Source of the DNA: Burkholderiales bacterium | GTDB lineage: Bacteria; Pseudomonadota; Gammaproteobacteria; Burkholderiales; Burkholderiaceae_C | Assembly: GCA_947448105.1 (NCBI GenBank) | Contig: CANFNE010000143.1 | Coordinates: 1 to 6,512 of the forward strand | DNA: 6,512 nucleotides | Direction of reading: 5' to 3' | Program-made: the position numbers and the translations under genes | The notes under the pieces: generated by a model | Database searches by the model: none | What the model saw: only the letters and a program-made list of their open reading frames with translations | Told to the model about the DNA's origin: nothing | In this document: positions 1 through 5,466 of the stretch, in pieces | Numbering within the stretch: the first letter of the stretch is position 1 | Layout: every line of letters begins with the position of its first letter

Positions 1-87
1 AGCGCTTTAGTTCGGTGGCTTTGCGTCACCGGCTTTAGCCGGGTTTGCCCTTCAATTTTCTTGTCCATCGGTTCTGCTTGGAACCGA
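1..87. repeat. Direct repeat, copy 1 of the 87-bp pair
   Basis: Matches 1432-1517 at 85 of 87 aligned positions: one extra T in the run at 56-59 and C74 in place of T1504. Weaker similarity continues to about 111. Internal structures are a perfect 6-bp stem with a 2-nt loop (CCGGCT/AGCCGG, 29-42), an overlapping and therefore competing stem (CGGTG 13-17 with CACCG 27-31), and GGTTC/GAACC near 71-85. The copy starts at the window edge, so its true left end is unknown. It lies downstream of the GNAT gene on that gene's strand. It could be a cassette-type recombination site, an uncharacterised mobile repeat, or the scar of a duplication or circle integration. No transposase lies nearby. Confidence 0.9.
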
Positions 88-200
88 AGAACCTATCTTA
101 ACAATTCAATATGGGGTAGCTGGCTTGGGTCGCGCACGCGGCAATCGTGCCGGGCGCGCAGCGCGGCTGAGTCATGGGGACTTGGATGATCGGTCTGGGC

Positions 201-222
201 TCGGTTGGTAAACACCAACCGA
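201..222 (-). terminator. Stem-loop just after the GNAT gene
   Basis: TCGGTTGGT (201-209) and ACCAACCGA (214-222) form a perfect 9-bp stem around a 4-nt loop. It begins 4 nt beyond the GNAT stop codon on the minus strand. No T-run follows on either strand, so a classical Rho-independent terminator is not supported. RNA 3'-end protection or part of a recombination site are alternatives. From here to position 88 I see no gene. Confidence 0.4.
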
Positions 223-226
223 TGCA

Positions 227-799
227 TCAGCCATTGGCCTTTGCTGATCGCTGCCTTCTACCCTCCGCTTGAATGCCCTTGATGTTCAAAGGCCCCACCC
301 GCCCAGACTGCTTGTCTGCCTGACCTTGTTCAATGTCATATTTCAGGTTCGCCTCCATGGTTTGGTAGTGCATGCCTTTAAATACTTGGGGTGGCTCCAT
401 GGCCTTGAACCCCAAACTTGCATACGCTGCAACCGCGAACAATGACGAGCGAACCGTCACAGTATTTCTCAAAAGACCACCGTCTAAACCAAATTGCCAC
501 AGTTGCCTACCAACGCCCAGCTTTTGAAAAGCTGGATGCACAAAAAAGTATTTCACGTGGCTGCTGTCACTGATTGCAAGAACGCCAACAAGAGCTTTAT
601 CGGATGTGGCCACCAACCAAGCCATTTGCGCAGACCCGAGTAGCTTGCATATCTGCGCAGGTTGAATACTTGCCTCATACCAATCTGGGCATGCTTGTTC
701 TGGCGTAAAGCAGCACAACTGCGAGGTCGCGTAAATCAACTCGGAAATAATGGAAGCGTCGGCTTCTAGCGCGTAGCGTATTTCGTGGGTATGGTTCAT
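227..799 (-). CDS. GNAT-family N-acetyltransferase
   Basis: The 190-residue product has the GNAT acetyl-CoA fold. Motif A lies at about residues 87-101, with the pyrophosphate-binding Q92-x-x-G95-x-G97-R98, and a typical closing segment runs at 113-131 (SSLFAVAAYASLGF). It would transfer an acetyl group from acetyl-CoA to an unknown amine. Family members of this type are often small-molecule or self-resistance enzymes, but nothing here shows the substrate. I chose ATG at 799; an in-frame TTG lies two codons upstream, and neither has a clear Shine-Dalgarno. The GNAT core seems to finish near residue 152, followed by a polar, basic tail of about 38 residues that may be an acquired read-through extension. 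GC is lower than in the housekeeping genes to the right. It lies 103 bp downstream of the VOC gene on the same strand, and the pair is bracketed by the long direct repeats. Confidence 0.85.
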   Translation of the reverse strand: MNHTHEIRYALEADASIISELIYATSQLCCFTPEQACPDWYEASIQPAQICKLLGSAQMAWLVATSDKALVGVLAISDSSHVKYFFVHPAFQKLGVGRQLWQFGLDGGLLRNTVTVRSSLFAVAAYASLGFKAMEPPQVFKGMHYQTMEANLKYDIEQGQADKQSGRVGPLNIKGIQAEGRRQRSAKANG

Positions 800-825
800 G
801 GGCAACTAAATAGGGGTTGCTGCTG

Positions 826-842
826 GTTTAGCCATGATGGCT
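826..842 (-). other. Possible degenerate cassette junction and palindrome
   Basis: On the minus strand GCTAAAC (832-826) matches the integron core consensus GTTRRRY at 6 of 7 positions and lies 26 nt before the GNAT start. The same stretch holds the palindrome AGCCAT-G-ATGGCT (830-842). A matching left arm could not be aligned convincingly, so the call is tentative. The rest of the 103-bp spacer between the VOC and GNAT genes shows no gene. Confidence 0.2.
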
Positions 843-882
843 GGCCGTTGGAAGTCAGCTCGAATGAGCGCTTGAACGAACG

Positions 883-898
883 CACTGCAACGGCAGTG
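883..898 (-). terminator. Stem-loop just after the VOC gene
   Basis: CACTGC (883-888) and GCAGTG (893-898) form a perfect 6-bp stem around the 4-nt loop AACG. It starts 4 nt after the VOC stop codon on the minus strand. No T-run follows, so intrinsic termination is doubtful. The placement mirrors the hairpin behind the GNAT gene. Confidence 0.35.
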
Positions 899-902
899 AA
901 TA

Positions 903-1319
903 TTATTCGGGCAGGTGACACGCTGCCTCGATGTTGTTTCCCTCAGGATCGATAACGAACGCGCCGTAGTAATTGGGGTGGTAATGGGGCCGCAAACCTG
1001 GTGCGCCGTAGTCTTTGCCACCTGCGGCAATTGCCGCTTGGTAAAACGCGTCAACCTGCGCTCGATTCTCAGCCCTCCAGCAAAGGTGGCAACTTGTCGT
1101 GGCAGGAGCCCCTCCATACGGTGAGGTGCCGTCCACAAACCAAACATCTATTCTTTTTCTATCTGGCTCTGCTGCGTCGGGGTGCGAGAAGCCGAGCATA
1201 TTCATTCCGTCGTAACTGCCTTCTAAGTTCAGGCTATAGCCCAATGGAGCCAAGGCTGCGCTGTAGAAGGCTTTGGTGCGCGCGATATCGCTTACCCGAA
1301 AAGTCATGTGATCAAGCAT
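903..1319 (-). CDS. VOC-family (glyoxalase/bleomycin-resistance-like) protein
   Basis: The 138-residue product carries the hallmarks of a single-chain VOC protein: an opening LDHMTFRVSD with His4, the helix segment RTKAFYSAALAPLGY, His78 in the third strand, and a closing VIDPEGNNIEAACH with Glu131. His4, His78 and Glu131 sit where VOC enzymes bind a divalent metal. Such proteins usually act as dimers on small molecules as lyases, dioxygenases or drug-binding proteins; the substrate cannot be read here. The length is typical for one two-module VOC chain. ATG at 1319 has a good ribosome binding site (GAGGAA, 8 nt upstream). It shares strand, lower GC and repeat-bounded location with the GNAT gene downstream, which fits joint acquisition. 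VOC and GNAT genes are common cargo of integron cassettes. Confidence 0.85.
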   Translation of the reverse strand: MLDHMTFRVSDIARTKAFYSAALAPLGYSLNLEGSYDGMNMLGFSHPDAAEPDRKRIDVWFVDGTSPYGGAPATTSCHLCWRAENRAQVDAFYQAAIAAGGKDYGAPGLRPHYHPNYYGAFVIDPEGNNIEAACHLPE

Positions 1320-1325
1320 TGTTTT

Positions 1326-1331
1326 TTCCTC
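1326..1331 (-). promoter_or_regulatory. Ribosome binding site of the VOC gene
   Basis: GAGGAA on the minus strand lies 6 nt before ATG at 1319 (8 nt from the GAGG core). It fixes the start and is one of the few clear Shine-Dalgarno sequences in the window. Confidence 0.65.
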
Positions 1332-1350
1332 GAAAGGTGTGGTGGAGAAC

Positions 1351-1416
1351 GTCTAGCGTGAGGTAGCCGAGCCCCTAGCTTGGCATTCCCAAGTCGAATC
1401 TGGCGGCCCCGCTGAC
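1351..1416 (-). other. attC-like imperfect palindrome upstream of the VOC gene
   Basis: Three nested complementary pairs span 66 bp: outer GTCTAGCG (1351-1358) with CGCTGAC (1410-1416, one base missing), middle GCCG (1366-1369) with CGGC (1404-1407), and apex CTTGG (1379-1383) with CCAAG (1389-1393). On the minus strand the inner end reads GCTAGAC, 6 of 7 matches to GTTRRRY, 31 nt before the VOC start. Size and layout (two unpaired zones, apical loop, core at the cassette start) resemble an integron attC site. The opposite core is poor, so the site could be decayed or a chance palindrome. Confidence 0.35.
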
Positions 1417-1431
1417 ATTGCGCCGCGTGGC

Positions 1432-1517
1432 AGCGCTTTAGTTCGGTGGCTTTGCGTCACCGGCTTTAGCCGGGTTTGCCCTTCAATTTCTTGTCCATCG
1501 GTTTTGCTTGGAACCGA
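1432..1517. repeat. Direct repeat, copy 2 of the 87-bp pair
   Basis: Same sequence and orientation as 1-87, with one T fewer and one C-to-T change. It starts 1431 bp after copy 1. Weaker similarity runs on to about 1541, just over the stop codon of the truncated toxin. It lies directly behind the toxin-antitoxin module on the minus strand, in the position copy 1 occupies behind the GNAT gene. The C-to-T change turns one G-C pair of the GGTTC/GAACC hairpin into a wobble pair, and the CCGGCT/AGCCGG stem is unchanged. Confidence 0.9.
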
Positions 1518-1521
1518 CGGC

Positions 1522-1550
1522 TGCATCTTATCAAATCAATAATTGATGCA
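1522..1550 (-). repeat. AT-rich inverted repeat over the toxin 3' end
   Basis: TGCATC (1522-1527) and GATGCA (1545-1550) are perfect inverted repeats, and TCAAT-A-ATTGA (1536-1546) lies between them. The structure overlaps the stop codon of the truncated toxin. It could be a weak 3' hairpin, but no T-run follows. Confidence 0.3.
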
Positions 1551-1694
1551 GATAATCTGAGGTGCAAGCGAAACCAATGCCTTGGGCGCCAACTTGTCCA
1601 GTTGCAGCCGGTAGGCCCGCACAGTTTTATCTTGGGAACCAAGCTCATTAACCGCTCGCGCAAACGAGGGCGTGACCAAAATCGCTAAGGCCAT
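1536..1694 (-). pseudogene. RelE/ParE-type toxin with internal in-frame deletion
   Basis: An uninterrupted 52-codon frame starts with ATG 4 nt after the antitoxin stop. Its first part, ALAILVTPSFARAVNELGSQDK, is the usual opening of a RelE/ParE-family toxin. From residue 25 it continues directly as VRAYRLQLDKLAPKALVSLAP, which resembles the strand near the C-terminus of the same family (AYRL with hydrophobic strand after it). A normal member is roughly 90-95 residues, so about 40-45 central residues are missing without loss of frame. The usual ending, of the type HENFYRDLK, is not recognisable. In the family the toxin is usually an mRNA-cleaving or gyrase-targeting protein neutralised by the upstream antitoxin; this remnant is unlikely to be toxic. 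The family assignment rests on recalled pattern, not on a search. Alternatively it is an unrelated tiny ORF. Confidence 0.65.
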
Positions 1695-1698
1695 GGGA

Positions 1699-1917
1699 CT
1701 AGCCGAACGCATAAGGCGCCAGTTGCCCCGCCTTGGCCTCTTCGAGGGAAAACATGGTGTCCTGGATCACTTGCAAGGGCAGTTCCGGGTTTTCCAAAAC
1801 TGCCTTGCCAATGCGCGCCCAGTATTCGATTTGCTTGGGCACCGAGCGGTGTTCGGCGGCGCCCGCTACCTTGGCGTCTTCCAGCAGCGCGTCTGAGAGT
1901 TCGACAGCAACAGCCAT
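1699..1917 (-). CDS. ParD-like type II antitoxin
   Basis: The product has 72 residues. The N-terminus MAVAVELSDALLEDAKVAG has the ribbon-helix-helix pattern of DNA-binding antitoxins, followed by HRSVPKQIEYWARIGKAVLENPELP, which I recognise as the hallmark of the ParD-like antitoxin family. Such proteins bind and inhibit a cognate RelE/ParE toxin and repress their own operon. ATG at 1917 is preferred over the in-frame TTG at 1932 because GGAGG lies 4 nt before it. The toxin frame follows after only 4 nt, the classic antitoxin-toxin arrangement, but that toxin is internally deleted, so this is effectively an orphan antitoxin. It may still act as a repressor or neutralise related toxins elsewhere. 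A promoter with good spacing lies upstream. Confidence 0.8.
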   Translation of the reverse strand: MAVAVELSDALLEDAKVAGAAEHRSVPKQIEYWARIGKAVLENPELPLQVIQDTMFSLEEAKAGQLAPYAFG

Positions 1918-1921
1918 GGGG

Positions 1922-1972
1922 CCTCCACTCAAAAATAGGACGCTTTATGCTACGCAATAAAACCTTTTGCAA
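1922..1972 (-). promoter_or_regulatory. Promoter and RBS of the antitoxin gene
   Basis: On the minus strand TTGCAA (1972-1967) and CATAAA (1949-1944) are separated by exactly 17 nt, matching sigma-70 -35/-10 spacing with 4 of 6 matches each. GGAGG (1926-1922) follows as ribosome binding site. A ribbon-helix-helix antitoxin would be expected to bind around this promoter, but no clear operator repeat is visible. No convincing plus-strand promoter for the divergent gene was found in the 82-bp gap. Confidence 0.5.
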
Positions 1973-1999
1973 CTCTTGCCAAGCCAACGCCTCCAAGCC

Positions 2000-2278
2000 A
2001 TGACCACCGATTCCCTGCTGACCCTCAAACTCCCCGAGGGCTACGCCTTCGCCGACCTCAAGCTGCGACGCTGCGCAGACGACGAAATTGACCTGGACAT
2101 GGACTTGTTTAAGTTGGTGTGCACGCTCAACGGCATGGACTTTGAGAAGGTCTTGCAAAACCCCGGGCCGGTAGTAACGGCGGTGCTGACGGTTTGGTAC
2201 AAGCGCCACCTGGCCGATGGCGGCGCGCCGGACGCGCTGATGGAAGAACTGCGCCGCCAGGGGCCGCGCCTGAACTGA
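2000..2278 (+). CDS. Small hypothetical protein
   Basis: I do not recognise this 92-residue protein. It is acidic in the first half, with an opening LLTLKLPEGYAFADLKLRR, an acidic stretch DDEIDLDMD at 28-36, a mostly helical middle, and WYKRHLADGGAPDALMEEL near the end. No signal peptide, membrane segment or cysteine motif is visible (Cys25 and Cys41 only). ATG at 2000 is chosen because the conserved-looking part starts there; an in-frame TTG lies at 1967, and neither start has a Shine-Dalgarno. GC and third-position bias resemble the housekeeping genes on the right, which supports real coding. The longer minus-strand frame through the same DNA looks like a shadow. It is divergent from the antitoxin and its 3' end is 28 bp from that of the glycosylase gene, with no clear terminator between them. 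Confidence 0.65.
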   Translation: MTTDSLLTLKLPEGYAFADLKLRRCADDEIDLDMDLFKLVCTLNGMDFEKVLQNPGPVVTAVLTVWYKRHLADGGAPDALMEELRRQGPRLN

Positions 2279-2306
2279 GCGCCCTGCGCGCAAGCTGCCG
2301 TAAACC

Positions 2307-3206
2307 CTAAGCTGCGCCCGCCAGCGCGTCCACCGCCAGGCACAAATCTGCCCAGGCCTTGCCCTTGTCCGGGCTGTTGCGCAGCAGCGCTTTGGGCGTG
2401 TACGTCACCACCACCGGAATGCCTTGGTAGCGGTAGACCGTGCCGCGTTGCTTGCCCAGGGGCAGGGCCAGCGCGTCGGGGTGTTCGGCCAGCAGCAACT
2501 GGGTGGCAAAGCGGCCCATGGCCAAAATCACTTTCGGCTGGGCCAGCGCAATCTGGCGCTGCACATAGGCGGCGCACTGGGCCAATTCGGCCGGCTGCGG
2601 GTTGCGGCCATTGGGTGGGCGGCAGGCGGTGACGTTGGCCAGCAGCGCGCCGTCTTGGCCTGGTGCGGGCGGCTGGTCGGCGCTTGCGCGCGCGGCGCCC
2701 ACGGCTTTGAGCATGTTGTCCAGCAGCACGCCGGCGTCACCGGCAAAGGCCTGGCCAGCGGCGTCTTCGTCTTCGTCGGGCGGGTCGCCCACCACCATCC
2801 ATGGGGCGGTTTGGCCGCCGGCCAAGGTGGTCAGCGTGCTCTGGGTGCGTCCGGTGCACAGGCCGCAGGCCTGGCACCCGGCGGCAGTTTGCTGCAGCGC
2901 GGTCCAGCCCAGTGTGTGGATTTGACCCAGGTCGTTGGCGGCACCCGCGCCTTGCAAAGCGGCCACGGCAGGGGACGCACTGGCGGCCAGGGACGCCAGA
3001 TTAGCGGCGGCGGGGCGGGGGCTTGCAGGGGCGGCTAAATTGGCCGCGGGCCGGGGTGGCTGCGGGCGGGCGGGCGGGCTCACAGGGCTTGCTTCGGCGG
3101 CCACGTCGGCAGCGGCCTGAACACCGAAGTCCGTGCCCGGCAACCAGACGTGCACGCCCATTTCCAAAAGCATGGCGCGCTGGCGGGTGTCGAGTTGCAG
3201 AGGCAT
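2307..3206 (-). CDS. Uracil-DNA glycosylase superfamily protein (family 4-like)
   Basis: The 299-residue product has a short N-terminal part, an Ala/Pro-rich linker at about 35-85, then a UDG domain (about 95-295). Family 4 enzymes remove uracil from DNA and carry a 4Fe-4S cluster. Four candidate ligands are present: Cys111 and Cys114 (C-x2-C), Cys195 in NVTACRPPNGRNPQP, and Cys211; the 16-residue step between the last two matches the family. Motif 1 reads GDPPDEDED (140-148) instead of the usual GE-A/G-PG-x-x-ED. Motif 2 reads TYTPKALLRN, so Thr270 replaces the His of HP-S/A-x-LL. The fold is clear but normal activity is uncertain: it could be an altered-specificity or inactive homologue, or a lineage variant. 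It is last in the operon, 7 nt after rimI, has no Shine-Dalgarno, and may also have its own promoter inside the rimI end. Confidence 0.85.
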   Translation of the reverse strand: MPLQLDTRQRAMLLEMGVHVWLPGTDFGVQAAADVAAEASPVSPPARPQPPRPAANLAAPASPRPAAANLASLAASASPAVAALQGAGAANDLGQIHTLGWTALQQTAAGCQACGLCTGRTQSTLTTLAGGQTAPWMVVGDPPDEDEDAAGQAFAGDAGVLLDNMLKAVGAARASADQPPAPGQDGALLANVTACRPPNGRNPQPAELAQCAAYVQRQIALAQPKVILAMGRFATQLLLAEHPDALALPLGKQRGTVYRYQGIPVVVTYTPKALLRNSPDKGKAWADLCLAVDALAGAA

Positions 3207-3212
3207 GGGGCG

Positions 3213-3240
3213 ATTATGCGAGGCGCAGGTTCATGACCAA
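3213..3240 (-). promoter_or_regulatory. Possible internal promoter for a leaderless glycosylase mRNA
   Basis: On the minus strand TTGGTC (3240-3235), a 16-nt spacer, then CATAAT (3218-3213), lie in the last codons of rimI. The -10 hexamer ends 6 nt before the glycosylase ATG, so transcription would start at or next to the A of the start codon. The glycosylase lacks a Shine-Dalgarno, in keeping with this. Confidence 0.35.
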
Positions 3241-3690
3241 GGCGTCTTCGCGCTGGCCACGGCCCGCGGCATAGTAGTTTTTGCGCTGGCCCACCTGGAC
3301 AAAGCCATGGCGCGCATAGACCTGGCGCGCTCGGGTGTTGCCCACGCGCACCTCCAGCCACAGAAACTCGGCGTTTTGGCCGCGCGCCCAGATGTCCAGC
3401 GCGTCGAGCATCAGGTGCGCCCAGCCCTGGCCCTGAAAGTCTGGCGCCACCGTGATGTTGAGCAAATGCACCTCGTCCACGCCCTTCATGGCTACGAAGT
3501 AGCCCAGGATGGTGTTGTCGGCCATCAATATTTGCGCCTGGTAGCCGCTGTGCAGCACATCGTTGAAGTTGGCACGGTTCCAGGGGTGGGCGTAGGCGCG
3601 GTTCTCTACCTCCAGCACAGCGGCCAGGCGCTCTGTGCCCAGGGGCTCGAAGCGCACCTCAGGGCGGTCGCTGGCCAGGGCCTTAGGCAT
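3214..3690 (-). CDS. rimI: Ribosomal protein S18 alanine N-acetyltransferase
   Basis: The 158-residue product is a GNAT enzyme that acetylates the N-terminal alanine of ribosomal protein S18 using acetyl-CoA in the cytoplasm. The acetyl-CoA motif is VAPDFQGQGWAHLML (81-95), with Q86-G-Q-G. The RimI-specific end is present: WLEVRVGNTRARQVYARHGF, with Glu113 and Tyr125 at the known catalytic positions, then GQRKNYY (134-140) and a closing REDALVMNL. It is slightly longer than the E. coli protein (148). ATG at 3690 is preferred to the far upstream in-frame ATG at 3786, because the longer version would add 32 residues lying wholly inside tsaB. The start overlaps the tsaB stop by 8 nt, implying coupled translation. 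The tsaB-rimI pairing is a known arrangement. Confidence 0.93.
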   Translation of the reverse strand: MPKALASDRPEVRFEPLGTERLAAVLEVENRAYAHPWNRANFNDVLHSGYQAQILMADNTILGYFVAMKGVDEVHLLNITVAPDFQGQGWAHLMLDALDIWARGQNAEFLWLEVRVGNTRARQVYARHGFVQVGQRKNYYAAGRGQREDALVMNLRLA

Positions 3691-4444
3691 GGGCGCCGGG
3701 GCTGGCGTTACGGGCCAAAAGCTGTTCTTTTTCGGCTTTTTCTGCGGCGCGCTCGAGCGTGGTTTTGGCCACCTTGTCGCGCACATACAGCGGCAGCGCC
3801 TGGCTGGCCGGCACAGCCTGGCCCGCAGACAGCAGCGCCGGAGCGAGTTGCAGCATGGCCATGGCCGTGGGCAAAGCGGTGATGCAGGGCAGCGCGCTCA
3901 GGGGCCGCAGGCGCTCGGCGTACACGCCAAACCCGTTGCCCGCCCAGGCGTGCCAGCCCGTGGCGGGTGGCGCCATCGCCCAGTGCGCCAGGTCTTCGGG
4001 TGCCACCAAGCAAGGCGCTTGCAGCACGGTCCACCGCGCGCCGTCAAAGGCGTAGGTGGCGGCATAAAGCTCGTCCATGCGGGCATCGAGCATGGCGGTG
4101 ATCTGGCCTTGCGGCGCGTCGGGCGCCGCGTCCGTGCGCGCGGCCTGCGCCAGCGCCAGCAGCGAGGGCACCGGCAACACCGGCACATCCGCGCCAAAAG
4201 CCAGCCCTTGTGCCACCGAACACGCGGTGCGCAGGCCGGTAAACGAGCCCGGCCCGCTGCCAAAGCAAATGGCGTCCAGATCAGCCAGGCGCAGACCGGC
4301 CTGGCCAAGCAAGTCCATGACGCTGCCAATCAGGCTGCTGGACGCCTGCGCGCCGCCAGGGCCGCTGCTGTGCCAAACGCCATCCTGGCGCGCTACCGCG
4401 ATCGACAGCGCGTCGGTGCTGGTGTCAAACGCCAGCAGATTCAT
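3683..4444 (-). CDS. tsaB: tRNA t6A biosynthesis protein TsaB
   Basis: The 253-residue product is the TsaB (YeaZ) partner of TsaD. With TsaE it supports transfer of the threonylcarbamoyl group made by TsaC to A37 of ANN-decoding tRNAs. TsaB itself is a non-catalytic scaffold with an ASKHA fold. The N-terminus MNLLAFDTSTDALSIAVA and the signature GPGSFTGLR (64-72) are diagnostic, and the family's LYVRDKVAKTT appears near the end. A charged C-terminal stretch of about 25 residues follows. The start overlaps the transporter stop as ATGA (4-nt overlap), and the stop overlaps the rimI start, so it is embedded in a tightly coupled operon. No independent promoter was seen. As an essential gene in many bacteria it marks this block as core chromosome. 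Confidence 0.95.
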   Translation of the reverse strand: MNLLAFDTSTDALSIAVARQDGVWHSSGPGGAQASSSLIGSVMDLLGQAGLRLADLDAICFGSGPGSFTGLRTACSVAQGLAFGADVPVLPVPSLLALAQAARTDAAPDAPQGQITAMLDARMDELYAATYAFDGARWTVLQAPCLVAPEDLAHWAMAPPATGWHAWAGNGFGVYAERLRPLSALPCITALPTAMAMLQLAPALLSAGQAVPASQALPLYVRDKVAKTTLERAAEKAEKEQLLARNASPGAHA

Positions 4445-5460
4445 GGTGCAGCCTTCAGCACGGGGGCCACAACCGGACGCGCCGCCACCTTGCGCACGCC
4501 AAACACAATGCCCGCGCTCACCAGCGCCAGCCCGGCCAGCACGTTCCAGGGCAGCGGCTCGCCCAAGACCAGCGCCGCAGACACCGCCGACAAGCCCGGC
4601 ACCACGGCCGTGATCATGGTGGAGCGCACCGGCCCGAAGTGCTGGATCATCTTGGTAAAGCCAATGCCCGAAACCACCACCGAGCCCACGCCCTGAAACG
4701 CCATCTGAAACAGCACTTCACGCCATGGCGCGGCAAACACATGGCCCGCCACCCAGCCGCCCAAGACCAGCGCGGTGTAAATAGGCACGTAAACCACAAA
4801 GGCCATGGCAGTGACGGCAATGGTGGCGCGCACCGCGTCCAGGGCGTAGCGGCGCACCAGCACGCTGTAGACCGACCAGGCCATGGCGGCGCTGATAAAC
4901 AAAAGGTCACCACGCCAAACACCGCTGCCGTCAAAAGCGTGCAGCAAGCTGGCTCCGCCCACCAGCACATCGCCACCCACAATCAGCGCCAGCCCCAGCG
5001 CCCGGCCCCAACTGATGCGGTCGCCTAACAGCAGCAACGCCAGCAGCGTGGTCCACAGCGGCAGGCTGCCCGGCAGCAGCACCGAGGCGTGCGCCGCCGG
5101 GGCAAAGACAAAGCCGCTGTAAGCCAGCGTGGCGTAGAGCAAACCACCAAAAATACCCACGCGCGCCGTGATCGGCAAGGGTAGCGGCGACAAACCGCCC
5201 AGCGAACCGGCGCCCTGCCCGGCCAGGCGCGCGCGGCGCGACAGCCACCAGCCCCAGGGCAGCAACACCAGACCAGCGCCCCACAAGCGCGCGTACACGA
5301 TGTCAAGCGGGCTAAGCGAGCCGCCGCGCGCCGGGTCGGCCGAGGCGCGGGCGATGACGATGAACGAAGTCCAGATCGCCACGGTGACCACCGCAGCCAA
5401 CAGGCCCACGGCTTGGGGCGAGAGGCGGCTAGCGTGTGCGACAGGGGCGGGAGAAGTCAT
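4441..5460 (-). CDS. EamA/DMT-family inner-membrane transporter
   Basis: The 339-residue product is strongly hydrophobic with about ten transmembrane segments in two EamA repeats. Repeat 1 ends with LLPGSLPLWTTLLALLLLGD (128-147) and repeat 2 with VVPGLSAVSAALVLGE (286-301); both carry the family's Pro-then-Gly-Asp/Glu pattern. DMT-superfamily members export amino acids or other metabolites; the substrate cannot be read here. ATG at 5460 is preferred over the in-frame ATG at 5550, since the extra 30 residues are Cys/Pro-rich and do not look like family sequence. No Shine-Dalgarno is present, but a GATAAT hexamer lies 6 nt upstream, hinting at a leaderless transcript. It is the first gene of the run with tsaB, rimI and the glycosylase and shares a 104-bp divergent region with dacB. 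Confidence 0.9.
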   Translation of the reverse strand: MTSPAPVAHASRLSPQAVGLLAAVVTVAIWTSFIVIARASADPARGGSLSPLDIVYARLWGAGLVLLPWGWWLSRRARLAGQGAGSLGGLSPLPLPITARVGIFGGLLYATLAYSGFVFAPAAHASVLLPGSLPLWTTLLALLLLGDRISWGRALGLALIVGGDVLVGGASLLHAFDGSGVWRGDLLFISAAMAWSVYSVLVRRYALDAVRATIAVTAMAFVVYVPIYTALVLGGWVAGHVFAAPWREVLFQMAFQGVGSVVVSGIGFTKMIQHFGPVRSTMITAVVPGLSAVSAALVLGEPLPWNVLAGLALVSAGIVFGVRKVAARPVVAPVLKAAP

Positions 5461-5466
5461 GCGGCG

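Noticed and set aside
806..1147. Minus-strand frame of 113 codons over the VOC gene
   Set aside because: It is out of frame with the well-supported VOC protein, and its product has no family features.
1..1517. IS element or composite transposon explanation for the repeats
   Set aside because: The repeats are direct, only 87 bp, encode no transposase and lack clear terminal inverted repeats or target duplications that can be seen in this window.
1466..1663. Minus-strand 65-codon frame ending in KLKGKPG inside repeat copy 2
   Set aside because: It overlaps the truncated toxin in another frame. Although repeat copy 1 can be read to the same last residues, the frames upstream differ, so a conserved coding tail is not supported.
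1685..2293. Minus-strand frame of 202 codons across the antitoxin and the small plus-strand gene
   Set aside because: It runs through the antitoxin gene in the wrong frame and through its promoter. Low-complexity content and no family resemblance.
3635..4696. Long plus-strand open frame (353 codons) over tsaB and the end of the transporter gene
   Set aside because: Composition is Arg/Gly/Ala/Gln-rich with no recognisable domain, and it lies antisense to the clearly identified tsaB, rimI and transporter genes. High GC makes such shadow frames common.
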